A stretch of DNA of 7,645 nt from an uncultured Rhodoferax sp. (GTDB taxonomy: Bacteria > Pseudomonadota > Gammaproteobacteria > Burkholderiales > Burkholderiaceae_C), in contig CAKZJN010000532.1 in assembly GCA_936943465.1 (NCBI GenBank), positions 1 to 7,645 on the forward strand, read 5' to 3'. Both the position numbers and the translations under genes were made by a program. Within the stretch, counting starts at the first letter, position 1, and every line of letters starts with the position of its first letter. Positions 6,264 to 7,645 of the stretch are shown here, piece after piece. The notes below the pieces were generated by a model. It saw only the letters and a program-made list of their open reading frames with translations. It was not told the origin of the DNA and searched no databases.

Positions 6264-7199
6264 TCAAATCCCCAGCATCAACTGCAGGTTCTGCACGGCC
6301 GCACCGCTGGCGCCCTTGCCCAGGTTGTCCAGCCGCGCGACCAGCACCGCATGCGCAAAGCCGTCCTTGGCAGCGTCATTGCCAAAAACGCGCAACTCCA
6401 TCTTGTTGGTATTGGCCAGTGCCACCGCATCCAGCTTCAGATCCGGCGTGACCGGCTCCACGGTGACCCAGTTGCTGCCCGCGTAGTGCTTTGCCAATGC
6501 TGCATGCAGGTCCTGCGCCGTGGGCTTGCCCGGCAAGGTGTCCAGATGCAGCGGCAACTGCACCAGCATGCCCTGCGCAAAATTGCCGACCGACGGCACA
6601 AACAAAGGCCTGCGGGTCAGGCCGGTGTAGCGCATGATTTCCGGAATGTGCTTGTGCTTGAGGCCCAACGCATACAGCTCCATGGGCGGGGCGCTGCCTT
6701 GTTCGTAGGCCTCGATCATGGTGCGACCGCCGCCGGAATAGCCGCTGATCGACGGCAGACAGACTGGAAAATCGGCAGGCAACAAACCTGCATCCACCAG
6801 CGGGCGAAGCAGCGCAATCGCGCCGGTCGCGTAGCAGCCCGGGTTGGCCACGCGGGAAGCGTTGACCACGGCTTCGCGCTGGCCGGCAGCCAGTTCAGGA
6901 AAGCCATAAACCCAGCCCGGCGCCGTGCGGTGGGCGGTGGAGGCGTCAATAATCTTGGGGCCTGGTTTGCCGGATTCCGTGGCAATGGCATCGACCATGG
7001 CCACCGACTCGACCGCCGCATCGTCATGCAGGCACAGCACCACCAGATCGGCCTGCGCCATCAACGCTTTTTTGGCTAACGGGTCTTTGCGCAGGGCCGG
7101 GTCAATGCTGAGGAGGTCAATGCCGGCCATGGCCTGCAGTCGTTCGCGAATCTGAAGGCCGGTGGTGCCGGCTTCACCGTCGATAAAAATTTTTTTCAT
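6264..7199 (-). CDS. argC: N-acetyl-gamma-glutamyl-phosphate reductase, type 2
   Basis: Third step of arginine synthesis: NADPH-dependent reduction of N-acetylglutamyl phosphate to N-acetylglutamate semialdehyde, in the cytoplasm. The 311-residue length fits the short (type 2) family rather than the roughly 340-residue type 1. The N-terminal nucleotide-binding motif is GEAGTTG (8-14). The catalytic cysteine is Cys122 in ANPGCYATG, followed by SGYSGGGR (152-159), HKHIPEI with a likely catalytic histidine (182-188), VGNFAQGM (204-211) and the C-terminal GKGASGAAVQNLQLM (294-308). All are present. The ATG at 7199 begins MKKIFIDGEAG, as family members do, but has no visible Shine-Dalgarno sequence. 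No other arginine gene is adjacent; it is divergent from sucC and convergent with recX. Confidence 0.95.
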   Translation of the reverse strand: MKKIFIDGEAGTTGLQIRERLQAMAGIDLLSIDPALRKDPLAKKALMAQADLVVLCLHDDAAVESVAMVDAIATESGKPGPKIIDASTAHRTAPGWVYGFPELAAGQREAVVNASRVANPGCYATGAIALLRPLVDAGLLPADFPVCLPSISGYSGGGRTMIEAYEQGSAPPMELYALGLKHKHIPEIMRYTGLTRRPLFVPSVGNFAQGMLVQLPLHLDTLPGKPTAQDLHAALAKHYAGSNWVTVEPVTPDLKLDAVALANTNKMELRVFGNDAAKDGFAHAVLVARLDNLGKGASGAAVQNLQLMLGI

Positions 7200-7261
7200 T
7201 GCAAAGCACAGAGTAAGAAGCTAGAAACTTTCGCTCGGTAACCTTGTCGTAACACAGGTTT

Positions 7262-7290
7262 TTGACAGAGCGGCGCTGTAAGGCTGGAAA
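7262..7290 (+). promoter_or_regulatory. Candidate promoter of sucC
   Basis: TTGACA at 7262-7267 is a perfect sigma-70 -35 box. The hexamer 17 bases later, TGGAAA (7285-7290), matches the -10 consensus at only three positions, so the element may be activator-dependent or a chance -35. It would give a leader of roughly 110 bases before the sucC start. Confidence 0.3.
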
Positions 7291-7302
7291 CAGTTTGGCG
7301 CG

Positions 7303-7318
7303 CTGTCGCATGATACAG
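7303..7318. promoter_or_regulatory. LexA-core palindrome between argC and sucC
   Basis: CTGTCGCATGATACAG is an exact CTGT-N8-ACAG core, 85 bases before the sucC start and 104 bases from the argC start. The inner octamer is less AT-rich than in strong sites, and neither neighbour is a known SOS gene, so real LexA binding is uncertain. Confidence 0.3.
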
Positions 7319-7340
7319 TCCCGCCCTGATGTGCCCAGTG

Positions 7341-7373
7341 CCATGTACGTGGTTACCGCCACGGAATACATGG
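7341..7373 (+). promoter_or_regulatory. Hairpin in the sucC leader
   Basis: CCATGTA (7341-7347) pairs with TACATGG (7367-7373), and CGTGG (7348-7352) with CCACG (7359-7363), leaving a 3-nt bulge GAA and a 6-nt loop TTACCG. This gives 12 pairs ending 30 bases before the sucC ATG. It could affect mRNA stability or be a protein-binding palindrome; no riboswitch class is recognised. Confidence 0.45.
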
Positions 7374-7391
7374 TGAACATTGTCCAGCCTC

Positions 7392-7398
7392 AAGAGAG
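7392..7398 (+). promoter_or_regulatory. sucC: Ribosome binding site of sucC
   Basis: AAGAGAG, five bases before ATG 7404, is a fair Shine-Dalgarno match and supports this start. Confidence 0.55.
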
Positions 7399-7403
7399 AT
7401 GTT

Positions 7404-7645
7404 ATGAAGATTCATGAGTATCAAGGCAAGGAAATCTTGCGCCAATTCGGTGTACCGGTGCCCCGCGGCATCCCCGCCTTCACCGTGCAGGAGGCTGTAG
7501 AAGCCGCACAAAAACTGGGCGGCCCCGTGTGGGTTGTCAAGGCCCAGATCCACGCTGGTGGACGCGGCAAGGGCGGCGGCGTGAAGGTTGCCAAGACCAT
7601 TGATGACGTCAAGCGCATCGCTGGCGAAATCCTGGGCATGCAGCT
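7404..7645 (+). CDS. sucC: Succinyl-CoA ligase (ADP-forming) beta subunit, 5' part
   Basis: With the alpha subunit SucD it converts succinyl-CoA to succinate and makes ATP or GTP in the TCA cycle. Only the first 80 codons are in the window; the reading frame is open to the edge. The start MKIHEYQGKEILRQFGVPVP is characteristic of SucC, and the ATP-grasp nucleotide-binding part shows VVKAQIHAGGRGKGGGVK (44-61), with Lys46 as the likely ATP-contacting lysine. ATG 7404 agrees with the family N-terminus and has a fair ribosome site. sucD normally follows directly and is expected beyond the edge. The gene is divergent from argC across 204 bp holding a candidate promoter, a LexA-core palindrome and a leader hairpin. 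Confidence 0.97.
   Translation, partial: MKIHEYQGKEILRQFGVPVPRGIPAFTVQEAVEAAQKLGGPVWVVKAQIHAGGRGKGGGVKVAKTIDDVKRIAGEILGMQ

Noticed and set aside
6183..7079. 298-codon + frame across the palindrome and argC
   Set aside because: It is antisense to argC, which has its catalytic motifs intact, and its start lies inside the palindrome loop.
7296..7310. Sigma-54-like TGGCGC...CGCA upstream of sucC
   Set aside because: The GG and GC pairs are one base too close for a sigma-54 promoter, where the spacing is strict.
7343..7417. 24-codon upstream frame overlapping the sucC start
   Set aside because: It starts inside the leader hairpin with no ribosome site, and nothing suggests a regulatory peptide. 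The overlap is in a different frame.

Overview
The window reads as an ordinary chromosomal core segment of a GC-rich betaproteobacterium. I infer the family Comamonadaceae (Rhodoferax/Polaromonas-like) from the RecA, RecX, SucC and TctE-like protein sequences and the gene neighbours. This is recognition from memory; no search was run. No prophage, insertion sequence, CRISPR array, tRNA or rRNA is visible.

Layout. Bases 1-198 hold a possible gene tail and a GC-rich block of successive hairpins. birA (biotin-protein ligase, 199-1002) is followed at once by a membrane-anchored SPOR-type protein (1004-1663), both on +. The next three genes lie on the minus strand and form a likely operon read from right to left: a MarR-family regulator (4335-3853), an OmpR/PhoB-type response regulator (3804-3130) and a TctE/QseC-type sensor kinase (3121-1646). 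The kinase gene overlaps the SPOR gene tail-to-tail by 18 bp. A 145-bp divergent region carries the recA control elements, including LexA-like boxes. recA (4481-5584) and recX (5663-6106) follow on +, separated by a strong 13-bp hairpin. A very long palindromic hairpin (6153-6232) fills the gap between the convergent recX and argC genes. argC (type 2 N-acetyl-gamma-glutamyl-phosphate reductase, 7199-6264) is on minus. A 204-bp divergent region with a LexA-core palindrome and a leader hairpin precedes the start of sucC (7404 to the window edge).

How the genes fit together. RecA and RecX are an effector and modulator pair for recombination and the SOS response. The kinase and response regulator form one signalling pair whose target is not in the window. 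BirA (biotinylation of carboxylases), ArgC (arginine synthesis) and SucC (TCA cycle) are housekeeping enzymes, not one pathway. I found no convincing undescribed multi-gene system. The most interesting signals are non-coding: the 27-bp-stem palindrome after recX, the recA-recX hairpin, the sucC leader structure, the LexA-core palindrome in front of sucC, and the hairpin cluster before birA.
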